The notes: generated by a model not told the origin, from the letters alone. Shown: positions 7,996 to 16,358, counted from the stretch's first letter. The stretch is DNA of 28,053 nucleotides from CAYPTI01 sp964413525 [NCBI: uncultured bacterium] (GCA_964413525.1 CAYPTI010000001.1:67157-95209), one strand, 5' to 3'. Translations and numbers: made by a program.

Positions 7996-8916
7996 TTATC
8001 CCGCCGCGAGGCCCAGCCCGAGGGCCAGACAGGTCAGGGCGGCGAGTTTTCCCGTCCGGGTCAGCGCCCGGTTCAGCTCCTCCCCGTCGGAGGACCACAG
8101 CATGGAGCGAAGCGGCAGAAGGGAATACGGGGCGACCGGGATCGTAAGCAGGACCCAGGACGAGACACCGTACCCGAACCGGAGGATCAGCGGGACGACG
8201 AACCCAACCGCGAGAAGCAGAACGTATTCAATCCGCGTGCCGACCGGTCCCAGAAGAACCGCCAGCGTGCGCTTGCCGGCCCGTTCATCGGTCGTCCGGT
8301 CCCGGTGGTTGTTCACCACCAAGATGGCCGTGATCAGACAGGCCGGTACGAGGGACGCCCACCAGAGTTCCGGCTCCACCGTGAGCCGGGACGGATCCAC
8401 CCAGAAGGAATCATTGGTGAGGGCGGCACGCTGGGCGTAGACCGTTCCGACGACCGCCACCGGGCCAAAAAATACGAACACCATCGGATCCCCCAGGCCC
8501 CGGTAGCCGTAGGGGAGGGGACCGCCGGTGTAGGTCACCGCGGCACCCAGCCCCAGCAACCCGATCACCACGACGGGCCATCCTCCCCAGTACGCAAGGA
8601 CCCCCCCGACGATCACCGACAGTCCAAAACAAATCCAAGCGCCCTTCAATACTCGACCCGGCTCCAGCAACCCCGCCTGGGTGACCCGGGTGAACCCGGT
8701 ACGGTCCTCGGTATCCGCCCCGCTCACCGCATCCTGGTAATCGTTAATGAGGTTGGTCCCAAGCTGGAGAAGAGCGGCCCCGGCGAGGGCCAGAAAAAGG
8801 GCCGGCAGATGCACCTGACCGGTATGGACCGACCAGCCGGCCGCCACCAGAACGGGAGCCACGGAGGCCGGGAGCGTATGGAGCCGCAGAGCCATCAACC
8901 AAGCACGGATGTTCAA
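7996..8916 (-). CDS. menA: 1,4-Dihydroxy-2-naphthoate polyprenyltransferase (MenA)
   Basis: MenA is an integral-membrane UbiA-type prenyltransferase that attaches the isoprenoid tail to 1,4-dihydroxy-2-naphthoate, giving demethylmenaquinone. The two aspartate-rich prenyl-diphosphate/Mg sites are clear: NDYQDAVSGAD (58-68) and NNHRDRTTDE starting near residue 201. Multiple hydrophobic helices span the 306-residue chain. The N-terminal WLMALRLHTLPASVAPV is typical of MenA. The start is taken as TTG at 8916, about 10 bases after GGGAGG; an ATG a few bases upstream is in another frame. It is the first gene of the leftward men cluster, divergent from the acidic orphan protein gene, and shares with it an upstream region carrying tandem repeats. 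Confidence 0.94.
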   Translation of the reverse strand: MNIRAWLMALRLHTLPASVAPVLVAAGWSVHTGQVHLPALFLALAGAALLQLGTNLINDYQDAVSGADTEDRTGFTRVTQAGLLEPGRVLKGAWICFGLSVIVGGVLAYWGGWPVVVIGLLGLGAAVTYTGGPLPYGYRGLGDPMVFVFFGPVAVVGTVYAQRAALTNDSFWVDPSRLTVEPELWWASLVPACLITAILVVNNHRDRTTDERAGKRTLAVLLGPVGTRIEYVLLLAVGFVVPLILRFGYGVSSWVLLTIPVAPYSLLPLRSMLWSSDGEELNRALTRTGKLAALTCLALGLGLAAG

Positions 8917-9092
8917 CCGTCATCGACCTCCCTATCCCCTTCCACCCGGCCCGAGTGACGTCAATCGGCTCAAACCATGACTCGACTGAACAAATTTTTC
9001 AACGACCCGGGGACGGAAGGGCGAGGAGAAAATGAATCGCCGGATCGCAGATTCGGTTGGTTGAAATCCGACCTCAAGCGCGGGTTGTAACA

Positions 9093-9124
9093 AGTATAGT
9101 TAGTCGATAGGGTTAGTATAGTTA
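9093..9124. promoter_or_regulatory. Tandem 10-bp repeats (AGTATAGTTA) in a divergent promoter region
   Basis: AGTATAGTTA occurs at 9093-9102 and 9115-9124, exactly 22 bp apart, about two helical turns. Each copy contains TATAGT on the plus strand and TATACT on the minus strand, so either could serve as a -10 box toward the orphan gene at 9145 or toward menA. No good -35 box lies at 16-18 bp from either copy on either strand. The core AGTATAGT recurs at 22931 as the acpP -10 region. Function as promoter or operator is inferred. Confidence 0.4.
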
Positions 9125-9144
9125 AACAGGAAGGAGTGATGTCC

Positions 9145-10065
9145 GTGTCGTCGGCCATTCCGAATTTTGAGCCCGAACCCGAGCTGGAAGATTTGCTGGA
9201 CGTAAACCCGAGTGAACTGGACGAGGAGACGCTGTTTGAGGTGCAGCTGTACAAGGCCAGAAAACTGAAGGCCAAGCAGCGGGCGGGGATTGCCGCCGAT
9301 CGGCCGGAGTGGTGGCACGGCGGTCCGGCGCCGATCCACGTCAACCACGATTATCACTCCGGGTCCGACCGGCCCTCGACCCCCGAAACGAACGGTCAAT
9401 CCGCCCACGAACCCCGGGCGAATTCCTCCGGAGAGGATTCTCCCGAGGAGCCCGTCTCCGACGAGGAATCCCGGTCCACCGAACGGGACGTTCGCCCGGA
9501 GGAACCGCCCTCCGACAATCAGTCCTCCCCGGTGGCCCAGGCCCCCCGGAGGGAGGGGCTTCCCAAGATCGGTTGGTCCTCGGACGGAGTGACCGCCGAG
9601 GCCTCCCAGGAACCCCTTGATCATTCCACACCCGATTCGGAATCGGGTCGCCCCCCGGATGAGGATCCGTCCTCGACCGTCGCGGGCGAATCCACCGGCG
9701 ATCCGATCCTGGACTACTACCGGAACATCAAGCATTCGATTTCCTCCCCGGAGAGGAAAAACGTGGACCAAAAGCCGGTTGCTGAACCGGAACCCGAAGC
9801 CGGCGCCTCCCAGGGCAATTCGGAACAAGGCCCTTCGGACCAGCCGTCTTCTGCCTCCGGGAAGTCCGCCGCCTCTCCGCAAGATTCCCCGCGAGGCGAT
9901 GCCTCCGGTTCCCTTGCGGACGCCTCCGCCCAACGGCTCCTCTTCCTGGAACAGCGGCTGGAGGAATCCCGACGGGATCAGATTCAGCTCCGGGAAACCA
10001 TCGCCGACCTGCGGGAAGAACGGGCCCGGCTGGAAGAACGGCTTCGGTTTATCCAAGATCAGTAG
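9145..10065 (+). CDS. Acidic, low-complexity protein with C-terminal coiled coil, function unknown
   Basis: I do not recognise this 306-residue protein. Three parts can be seen. An N-terminal segment of about 60 residues is structured-looking and contains LEDLLDVNPSELDEETLFEV, KLKAKQRAG and EWWHGG. A long Ser/Pro/Glu/Asp-rich and probably disordered middle of about 190 residues is interrupted by a compact DPILDYYRNIKHSI motif. The C-terminal 50 residues form a predicted coiled coil (LEQRLEESRRD...RLEERLRFIQ). It has no signal peptide or membrane segment. GTG at 9145 is preferred because the AGGAAGGAG site lies 8 bases upstream; ATG at 9139 and GTG at 9136 sit too close to or within that site. 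It is divergent from menA and upstream of the glutamate dehydrogenase, which has its own promoter. A scaffold or adaptor role is possible but unsupported. Confidence 0.75.
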   Translation: MSSAIPNFEPEPELEDLLDVNPSELDEETLFEVQLYKARKLKAKQRAGIAADRPEWWHGGPAPIHVNHDYHSGSDRPSTPETNGQSAHEPRANSSGEDSPEEPVSDEESRSTERDVRPEEPPSDNQSSPVAQAPRREGLPKIGWSSDGVTAEASQEPLDHSTPDSESGRPPDEDPSSTVAGESTGDPILDYYRNIKHSISSPERKNVDQKPVAEPEPEAGASQGNSEQGPSDQPSSASGKSAASPQDSPRGDASGSLADASAQRLLFLEQRLEESRRDQIQLRETIADLREERARLEERLRFIQDQ

Positions 10066-10117
10066 TTCATCCTCTCGGGACGATACGAGCCCACTCTCCT
10101 GCTGACCGTCCCTCCCA

Positions 10118-10132
10118 CCGGAACGATTCCGG
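10118..10132 (+). other. Short perfect hairpin downstream of the acidic orphan gene
   Basis: CCGGAA (10118-10123) and TTCCGG (10127-10132) pair perfectly around CGA, 53 bp after the upstream stop codon. No T-run follows, so it is not a standard intrinsic terminator, though it could stabilise the transcript end. Confidence 0.3.
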
Positions 10133-10172
10133 AACCAGCTGATCGCCTGTTCCCGAGTTGGGACGTACCAAT

Positions 10173-10186
10173 GCCCATGAATGGGC
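10173..10186. promoter_or_regulatory. 14-bp palindrome upstream of the glutamate dehydrogenase promoter
   Basis: GCCCATGAATGGGC is a perfect inverted repeat (GCCCAT, GA, ATGGGC) that ends 35 bp before the proposed -35 box at 10222. The position would suit an activator or upstream operator. It could also arise by chance in GC-rich DNA. Confidence 0.3.
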
Positions 10187-10221
10187 CGGTTCGGCGGTCG
10201 AATCCTTTTCTCAAACCCGGC

Positions 10222-10251
10222 TTGTCTACGGGCGATCCCCCTGCCTATACT
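10222..10251 (+). promoter_or_regulatory. Promoter for NAD-glutamate dehydrogenase
   Basis: A sigma-70-type pair is visible: TTGTCT (-35, 10222-10227) and TATACT (-10, 10246-10251), with an 18-bp spacer. The ATG lies 28 bp beyond the -10 box and a GGAGG ribosome site lies between. The same TATACT -10 hexamer is used in the proposed acpP promoter. Confidence 0.65.
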
Positions 10252-10279
10252 TGAACCAAAATCGTCGGGAGGCCAACGA

Positions 10280-13200
10280 ATGTCCCAGCCCGAGTACGAC
10301 GTCATTCCCTTCGACACGGAAACCGAACAGGACTCCTATCATTCAAGTTTCCAGCGGGTCCTCGAGCAGTTCGCCGACGTAGAGGACGCAACCGAACGAG
10401 AACAACTCAGCGAGCTGGCCCGGATCGTGTACGATCGGGCCCAACCGGACTTTTTTGATCGGTACACCCCCGACGACCTCGCCGGGTACCTCCGGCACCT
10501 GCGGGACGCCTTCGAGTCCTACGGCGGAGCCGACGACCTGCAGCTCAGCCTGCTCGATCCGACCGTCGAAGACCACGGCTGGGATTCCCCCTTCACCGTG
10601 TTCACGCTGGTTGTCGAGGACCTTCCCTTCGTGGTCGATTCGCTGTATGAACTGTTTCGCGACCTGGGTCTCCGGGTTCGCTACGCGATTTATAACCCCG
10701 TCTATCTGGAATGGGACGACTCCGGAGCGCTCCGAGAGCTGGAGGACCGCCAGGACGACGCCCGGTTCTTTGTCTCCTTTCACCTCGATCGGGTCGAACC
10801 CGAACGGCAGGAGGAACTCCGCTCGATGGTCCGGGATCTCATGGCCGACCTCGAGGCGGCCGTGGACGATTTCGAACCCATGATCGAGCGGGCCCGGTCA
10901 TCCAAACAGAAGCTTCAAACCTACGAATCCTTCCTCGATGAGGAACAGCATATCCTGCTGGAGGAAGGCCGGGATTTCATCCGCTACCTCATCGACGGAA
11001 ATTTTGTCTTTCTGGGTTACCGTTCCTACAGCCTGTTCGAACAGAACGGTCAGAAAATGCTCCAGGTGGACCGGGACAGCGGCCTGGGCATTCTGCGCAA
11101 CGAAGAGGAATCCAGCGTCCACGAAGCCACTCCGCTGGATGAACTGGACGAAACCTACCGGGAACGGATGCGTCCGAAGTATCTTCTCGTGGTGTCGAAG
11201 GCGGCCGAGGAAAGCCGCATTTATCGCCGGGAACGGCTGGACTACGTCGGGGTAAAACAGTTAAACGAACAGGGGGATGTCGTCGGGGAAGACCGGTTCG
11301 TCGGGCTGTTCACCAACCGGGTCCTGGCCGAACCGGCCGTGAACCTTCCTCTGCTCCGACAGAAATTCGAACAGATCTGCCGGCAGGAGGACATCCAGGA
11401 ACACTCCCACACGTACCGGGATTTTTATTCCATCTTCAACGGAATGCCCAAGCACGTGCTGTTCATGACCCCGGTGGACGACATCATCGACGACATCCGT
11501 TCCATCATCAGCGTCCACGGGGAGACCAAGTTCAAGCTCCGGGCCCGGCCGGACCTCTACCAGCACGGCATCTCCCTCATGGTCCTGATGTCCAAGGACC
11601 GGTTCAACCAGTACGTCCGTCAGGACATCCAGGAGATTCTGCAGGAGGAATTTGAGGTTGACCACGTGGACTACCGGCTCTCCCTCAGCGAAGGAAACCT
11701 GGCCCGGCTCCACTTTCACCTGAACACCGACCGCCGAAGTCCCCGCACCTGCAGTTTCGAGGAGCTCGAACACCGGTTGTTCCAGCTCACCCGGACCTGG
11801 ACGGATAACCTTCAAGAAACCCTCAACCAGTCCAGGCCAAAGGATCGGGCCCACGAACTGTTTCAGCGGTACGAGGACGCCTTCCCCACCGAGTTCCAGG
11901 CCCTCGTGAACCCCGAACTGGCCCTGAACGACCTGGAAAACTTCGAACAACTCCGGCTCGAAGGGGACGATCCGGTCGTCGACATGATCCAGCCCGAGCA
12001 GGTGTCCTACACCCACCTGATCGTGTACAGCCGGGAGCGCATCCGGCTCAGCGATCTGATGCCAATGTTGACCAACCACGGCCTGATCGTCCTCGATCAG
12101 TCCACCTTTCAGGTGGATCCGGAGGACACGGACGATACCTACCACTACCACCTCTTCCGGGTCCAGGGCCCCGACGGCCAGCCCCTTGACCTCGAGCGAC
12201 GAAAATCCGTCCTGCTGGAGAGCATCCGGGGAGTCCTGGAGGGCACCTACCGGGACGATCAGCTCAATCAGCTGGTTACCCTTCAGGGGTTCACCCCCAA
12301 CACGCTGAACCTGTTCCGGCTGTACAAAAATTATTTCCACCAGCTTCAACCCGCCATCAAACTGGAAACCATCAACCGGACCCTCGTCCAGCATTCGGAC
12401 ATCTCCCGGATGCTGTACGAACTCTTCGTCGCCCGGTTTCGTCCCGACGGACGAAGCGAGGAGGAACGGCAGACGGAACAATCCGACGTTGTGACCGGGA
12501 TTGAGGAACGGCTGGACGACGTCGAGGACCGCACCGACGACCTGATCATTCGCTCCCTGCTCGATCAGGTTACCTCCACGGTTCGAACCAACTTCTTCCA
12601 GTCGGCCGAGAATCGCTCCTACATCAGCGTCAAGGTGACCTGCCGCGAGGTCGAGGACATGCCCGAACCCCGGCCCAAGTACGAAATCTTCGTCTATTCA
12701 CCCTACATGGAAGCCACCCACCTTCGGGGAGGCGACGTGGCCCGGGGAGGCATTCGATGGAGCGATCGACGGGACGACTACCGAACCGAGGTCCTGGGCC
12801 TGATGAAGACCCAGATGGTGAAAAATTCACTCATCGTTCCCGTGGGCTCCAAGGGAGGGTTCGTACTCAAGACCGAACACCTCTCCGACGACCGGGACCT
12901 CCGGGAACACGCACGCGAACAGTACAAAAATTTTATGCGTGGGATGCTGGACCTCACCGACAACATCGTCGAGGACTCCGTCGTTCACCCCGAGAACGTC
13001 GTCTGTTACGACGGCGATGACCCCTACCTCGTCGTGGCCGCCGACAAGGGAACCGCCCACCTCTCCGATACCGCCAACAGCGTGGCGGCCGAATACGACT
13101 TCTGGCTGGGGGATGCGTTCGCCTCGGGAGGGTCGGTGGGATACGACCACAAGGAACTGGGCATCACCGCCCGTGGCGCCTGGGAGTGCGTCAAACGACA

Positions 13201-15124
13201 TTTCCGGGAACGGGACGTAAACCTGGACGAGGAAGTGATCTCCGTGGTCGGGATCGGGGACATGAGCGGCGACGTGTTCGGCAACGGCATGATCCTGTCG
13301 GACAACCTCAAGCTCAGGGCTTCCTTCAATCACCTGCATATTTTTCTCGATCCCGATCCGGATCCCGAGGCCTCCTACCGGGAACGCAAACGGCTTTTCG
13401 AGCAGGCGCTGGGCTGGGACGAGTACGACGAATCCGTTCTCTCGGACGGCGGAGCCGTGTTCAGCCGGCAGTCCAAAACCATTGAGCTCTCGGAACCGGC
13501 CCGGACCATGCTGGGCCTGCCCGACAGCACCTGTACTCCGGCCGAGGCCATCCGGGCCCTCCTGACCATGGACGTGGATCTGCTCTGGAACGGCGGCATC
13601 GGGACCTACATCAAGCACTCCGATCAGAACCATGCCGACGTCGGCGATCCGGCCAACGACCGTCTCCGCGTCGACGCCCCCGACGTCCGGGCCGACGTCA
13701 TCGGCGAGGGAGGGAACCTTGGAATCACTCAACGGGGTCGAATTGAGCTGGATCAAACCGGCGTGTCGCTCAACACCGACGCGATCGACAACAGCGGCGG
13801 AGTCGATCTGTCGGACCACGAGGTCAACCTCAAGATCCTTCTGCAGGAAGCCATCCGGGAGGACGAACTGGAGGCAGAAAACCGGGAATCAACCCTGATG
13901 GATTTAACCGACTCGGTCGTCGAGGCCGTCACCCGGAACAACTACCGTCAATCCGGGGCCATCAGCCTGGAATCCTGCCGGGAACTGGCCGATCTTGAGG
14001 ACATCCGTCAGCTTCTCAACCGGCTTGAGGAATCGGTCGAACTCGACCGGGCGGTGGAAGCCCTCCCCGACGAACGGACCCTTCAGGACCGGGAGCTGGC
14101 CGGGGAAGGCATTACCCGGCCCGAGCTGGCCGTGCTCATGAGCTACACCAAGATGGACCTCTACGAACAGTGCAAACGAACCTCCTGGGACGAAGAATGG
14201 GTCGTGGAACGGTTTCTCCGGCGGTACTTCCCCGACTCCCTCCACGGGGTCTTCCCCCGGGCGCTGGACAACCATCCCCTCCGGCTGGAAATTGCCCTTA
14301 CCCAGCTGGTGAATTACGTCGTGGATTACACCGGAGTGGTTTATTTTGAACGGCTGTCGCAGGAACTGGCCCGACCCATTCCCGAAATTGTCCGGGGGTA
14401 CCTCGCGGCCGACGACCTGGTCGGAGCTCAGGAACTCCGCCTGATGATCGGGGACCACGACTACCGGGTCGACGCCACGGCTCAGTATCGAGCTCAACTG
14501 CACCTTCAGGATCAGCTCGCCAACTGCGTTTCATGGCTCATGCAGAGCCTGCCGGACAACCAATCCCTGAAGGACTTCGTCAGCCACTACAAGCCCAGTC
14601 TGGAGGAACACAAACCCGCCATCATGAACCATCTGGGTGACCGTCGTTCGGCCTGGCTCGAAGCAAACACCGACGAATGGAAGGAAAAGGGATTTGACGA
14701 GGAATTCAGCCGGCGACTGGCCGAATTACACTACACGATCCCCGGCTTCGTCATTCTCCAGCTGGCGGAACAATCCGATCAGTCCGTCGACGAGGCCGCG
14801 GAACTCTACTTTTCACTCGGCTCCGACCTGAACATCGACTGGATTATGCAAAAAATCTTCACCGCCGACGTCAACGAACGCTGGGATCAGCTCGCCCTTC
14901 GGACCCTCACCACGGACATCCGGCAACTCCAAAAATCCCTCAGCCGTCAGCTGCTCATGAACCAGCAGCCCCCCGGGGAGTTCCTGGCCGAACACGAACA
15001 ACTCCTGTCCCGGCTCCGGGAAATCCGGGAACGACTGGAACGGGAACAGACGTTCCAGCTCTCCGCCTACCACTTTATGGTGCAGCGGATCCGCAGTCTC
15101 CTGGAGGTCGTCGAGGAAAGTTAA
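10280..15124 (+). CDS. NAD-dependent glutamate dehydrogenase, large (180-kDa) type
   Basis: This 1614-residue enzyme belongs to the large NAD-specific glutamate dehydrogenases, which oxidatively deaminate glutamate to 2-oxoglutarate and ammonium. The length matches family members of about 1600 residues. The N-terminal half is the long regulatory region. The catalytic core contains GGDVARGGIRWSDRRDDYRTE, and the substrate-binding lysine lies in PVGSKGGF (Lys858). The nucleotide-binding segment GIGDMSGDVFGNG begins near residue 991. A helical C-terminal domain follows. ATG at 10280 is chosen over an in-frame extension to 10181 because GGAGG lies 7 bases upstream and a TTGTCT-TATACT promoter sits just before it. 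The composition is strongly acidic. It appears monocistronic: the next gene, 41 bp on, is convergent. Physiologically it suggests catabolic glutamate use. Confidence 0.95.
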   Translation: MSQPEYDVIPFDTETEQDSYHSSFQRVLEQFADVEDATEREQLSELARIVYDRAQPDFFDRYTPDDLAGYLRHLRDAFESYGGADDLQLSLLDPTVEDHGWDSPFTVFTLVVEDLPFVVDSLYELFRDLGLRVRYAIYNPVYLEWDDSGALRELEDRQDDARFFVSFHLDRVEPERQEELRSMVRDLMADLEAAVDDFEPMIERARSSKQKLQTYESFLDEEQHILLEEGRDFIRYLIDGNFVFLGYRSYSLFEQNGQKMLQVDRDSGLGILRNEEESSVHEATPLDELDETYRERMRPKYLLVVSKAAEESRIYRRERLDYVGVKQLNEQGDVVGEDRFVGLFTNRVLAEPAVNLPLLRQKFEQICRQEDIQEHSHTYRDFYSIFNGMPKHVLFMTPVDDIIDDIRSIISVHGETKFKLRARPDLYQHGISLMVLMSKDRFNQYVRQDIQEILQEEFEVDHVDYRLSLSEGNLARLHFHLNTDRRSPRTCSFEELEHRLFQLTRTWTDNLQETLNQSRPKDRAHELFQRYEDAFPTEFQALVNPELALNDLENFEQLRLEGDDPVVDMIQPEQVSYTHLIVYSRERIRLSDLMPMLTNHGLIVLDQSTFQVDPEDTDDTYHYHLFRVQGPDGQPLDLERRKSVLLESIRGVLEGTYRDDQLNQLVTLQGFTPNTLNLFRLYKNYFHQLQPAIKLETINRTLVQHSDISRMLYELFVARFRPDGRSEEERQTEQSDVVTGIEERLDDVEDRTDDLIIRSLLDQVTSTVRTNFFQSAENRSYISVKVTCREVEDMPEPRPKYEIFVYSPYMEATHLRGGDVARGGIRWSDRRDDYRTEVLGLMKTQMVKNSLIVPVGSKGGFVLKTEHLSDDRDLREHAREQYKNFMRGMLDLTDNIVEDSVVHPENVVCYDGDDPYLVVAADKGTAHLSDTANSVAAEYDFWLGDAFASGGSVGYDHKELGITARGAWECVKRHFRERDVNLDEEVISVVGIGDMSGDVFGNGMILSDNLKLRASFNHLHIFLDPDPDPEASYRERKRLFEQALGWDEYDESVLSDGGAVFSRQSKTIELSEPARTMLGLPDSTCTPAEAIRALLTMDVDLLWNGGIGTYIKHSDQNHADVGDPANDRLRVDAPDVRADVIGEGGNLGITQRGRIELDQTGVSLNTDAIDNSGGVDLSDHEVNLKILLQEAIREDELEAENRESTLMDLTDSVVEAVTRNNYRQSGAISLESCRELADLEDIRQLLNRLEESVELDRAVEALPDERTLQDRELAGEGITRPELAVLMSYTKMDLYEQCKRTSWDEEWVVERFLRRYFPDSLHGVFPRALDNHPLRLEIALTQLVNYVVDYTGVVYFERLSQELARPIPEIVRGYLAADDLVGAQELRLMIGDHDYRVDATAQYRAQLHLQDQLANCVSWLMQSLPDNQSLKDFVSHYKPSLEEHKPAIMNHLGDRRSAWLEANTDEWKEKGFDEEFSRRLAELHYTIPGFVILQLAEQSDQSVDEAAELYFSLGSDLNIDWIMQKIFTADVNERWDQLALRTLTTDIRQLQKSLSRQLLMNQQPPGEFLAEHEQLLSRLREIRERLEREQTFQLSAYHFMVQRIRSLLEVVEES

Positions 15125-15165
15125 CCCCGTGTTTGACCGCCACTTATCTCAACCATGGGCCCGGA

Positions 15166-15351
15166 TCATGACGGACCGGTCCCCCAGCGTTCCCAGGCAT
15201 ATCCGACCAGAAACAGGAGCACGCCCGCAAAGAAAAATTCATACTGTCTCCGGAGGGCGATCCCCTCCTCCAGAACCAACCCCACCACGAGGGCCTGTGC
15301 CACCACCAGCAGGGCGATGAATTGGAGACCCTTGGCCAGTTTGTACCCCAC
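15166..15351 (-). CDS. Small two-helix membrane protein, function unknown
   Basis: This 61-residue protein has two hydrophobic segments, about residues 11-27 (FIALLVVAQALVVGLVL) and 38-52 (YEFFFAGVLLFLVGY), separated by a short charged loop (EEGIALRRQ). The GTG start at 15351 follows a GGAGGAGG ribosome site at good distance, which supports a real gene despite its size. It is convergent with the glutamate dehydrogenase (41-bp gap) and divergent from the pteridine-reductase-like gene. No family is recognised. Confidence 0.6.
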   Translation of the reverse strand: MGYKLAKGLQFIALLVVAQALVVGLVLEEGIALRRQYEFFFAGVLLFLVGYAWERWGTGPS

Positions 15352-15609
15352 GACCGTTTCCTCCTCCGGTATCTGTATTGTCCCGGACAGCCTGAATCCT
15401 CCCCGGCTCGCGCAACTTTATGGAGGGCGCTGCCGTTCCGCAACCGTCCGTCGTTCCTTCCAGCGATCACCCCGCTCCCGGTGAGCGAGAAGGGACGGGA
15501 AAGATGTCGCTGAATCGGTGGGTTCCCGATAGGATGCTACACTCTCGACCATTCGTAAATTATACCATGCTGTTTGATCCGGGGTCGGTCCGGAAACGGA
15601 GGATAGCTG
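15352..15609. other. 258-bp divergent spacer with overlapping inverted repeats
   Basis: The spacer separates the small membrane gene (left) from the SDR gene (right). It holds an AT-rich ATTATA/TATAAT patch at 15559-15564 that could be a -10 box on the minus strand, though no good -35 accompanies it. It also holds overlapping inverted repeats: AGCGA/TCGCT (15462-15466 with 15507-15511) enclosing CGCTC/GAGCG (15473-15477 with 15483-15487), and CGGGAA/TTCCCG (15496-15501 with 15523-15528). The outer pair and the last pair cross each other. No known riboswitch is recognised. Confidence 0.35.
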
Positions 15610-16317
15610 ATGTCCAACGTTGTTCTCGTGACCGGGGGCGCCCGCCGGCTCGGTCGGGGGGTGGTGGAGCGGTTCCTGGAGGACGAATGGACCGTTCTGG
15701 TCCATTATCACCGATCCGTCGATCGGGCTCGCGACCTGGCCGAGAACCCGCTGGTTGAACGGTACCGTGCCGACCTGACCGATCCGGAGGAACGAAACGA
15801 TCTCGTGGCCGGGATCCGGGACCGCCACGACGGCCTGGACGCCCTGATCAACAACGCGGCGCTCTTCCGCCGCACGATCCTGGAGGAGCTGGACCGCGAG
15901 TCCTGGGACCGGCACCTCGACCTCAACGCCTGGGTGCCGGCGGTTCTGGTTCGGGATCTTTCCCCGCTTCTGATCGCCCGGGGGGGATCGGTCGTCAACG
16001 TACTGGACTGGTCCACCCGGCGACCCTACCCCGCCTACCTTGCCTATCAGGCCTCCAAGGGAGCCCTTGAGACCCTCACCGGGGCGCTGGCCCGCCACCT
16101 GGCTCCGGAGGTCCGGGTCAACGGGATCGCTCCGGGTCCGATCGAGTTTCCGGACGACGCCGATGACGACCGAAGAAGCCGGATCCTCTCCCGGACTCTG
16201 CTTGAACGGGAGGGCCGCCGGGACGAGATTGCCGAGGCCGTCCGATTTCTGGTTCAGCAGGCCACGTACACCACGGGATCGGTTCTGGATGTCGACGGCG
16301 GCCGTCATTTAACCTGA
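15610..16317 (+). CDS. Short-chain dehydrogenase, pteridine-reductase (FolM/PTR1)-like
   Basis: This 235-residue SDR has the NAD(P)-binding motif TGGARRLG (8-15), NNAA (81-84) and the catalytic Tyr146-x3-Lys150. The residue 13 positions before the Tyr is Asp133 (NVLDWSTRRP) rather than the usual Ser. This Asp/Tyr/Lys arrangement and the TGxxxRxG motif are hallmarks of pteridine reductase PTR1 and bacterial FolM, which reduce dihydropterins or dihydrofolate with NADPH. The C-terminal VLDVDGGRH is typical of SDR enzymes. ATG at 15610 follows GGAGG with a 7-base spacer. It could supply tetrahydrofolate if the genome lacks FolA, or make tetrahydromonapterin. It precedes the ferredoxin gene by 78 bp, and the ferredoxin probably has its own promoter. 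Confidence 0.82.
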   Translation: MSNVVLVTGGARRLGRGVVERFLEDEWTVLVHYHRSVDRARDLAENPLVERYRADLTDPEERNDLVAGIRDRHDGLDALINNAALFRRTILEELDRESWDRHLDLNAWVPAVLVRDLSPLLIARGGSVVNVLDWSTRRPYPAYLAYQASKGALETLTGALARHLAPEVRVNGIAPGPIEFPDDADDDRRSRILSRTLLEREGRRDEIAEAVRFLVQQATYTTGSVLDVDGGRHLT

Positions 16318-16345
16318 TGGTACGCTTGCAAAACAGAGGCTGCTC

Positions 16346-16358
16346 AATTAGCCTAATT
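16346..16358. promoter_or_regulatory. 13-bp palindrome upstream of the ferredoxin gene
   Basis: AATTAG-C-CTAATT (16346-16358) is a perfect dyad in an AT-rich patch 38 bp before the ferredoxin start. A TTGCAA hexamer at 16326-16331 could be a -35 box; with a 17-bp spacer the -10 region (16349-16354, TAGCCT) falls inside the palindrome. A repressor site overlapping the promoter is a reasonable inference, not a demonstrated one. Confidence 0.4.

Noticed and set aside
7234-8958. 574-codon plus-strand open frame over menC and menA
   Set aside because: It is antisense to two well-recognised enzymes and its translation is low-complexity Pro/Gly/Arg.
10181-10279. N-terminal extension of the glutamate dehydrogenase
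   Set aside because: It would translate through the proposed promoter; the ATG at 10280 has a well-placed GGAGG site.
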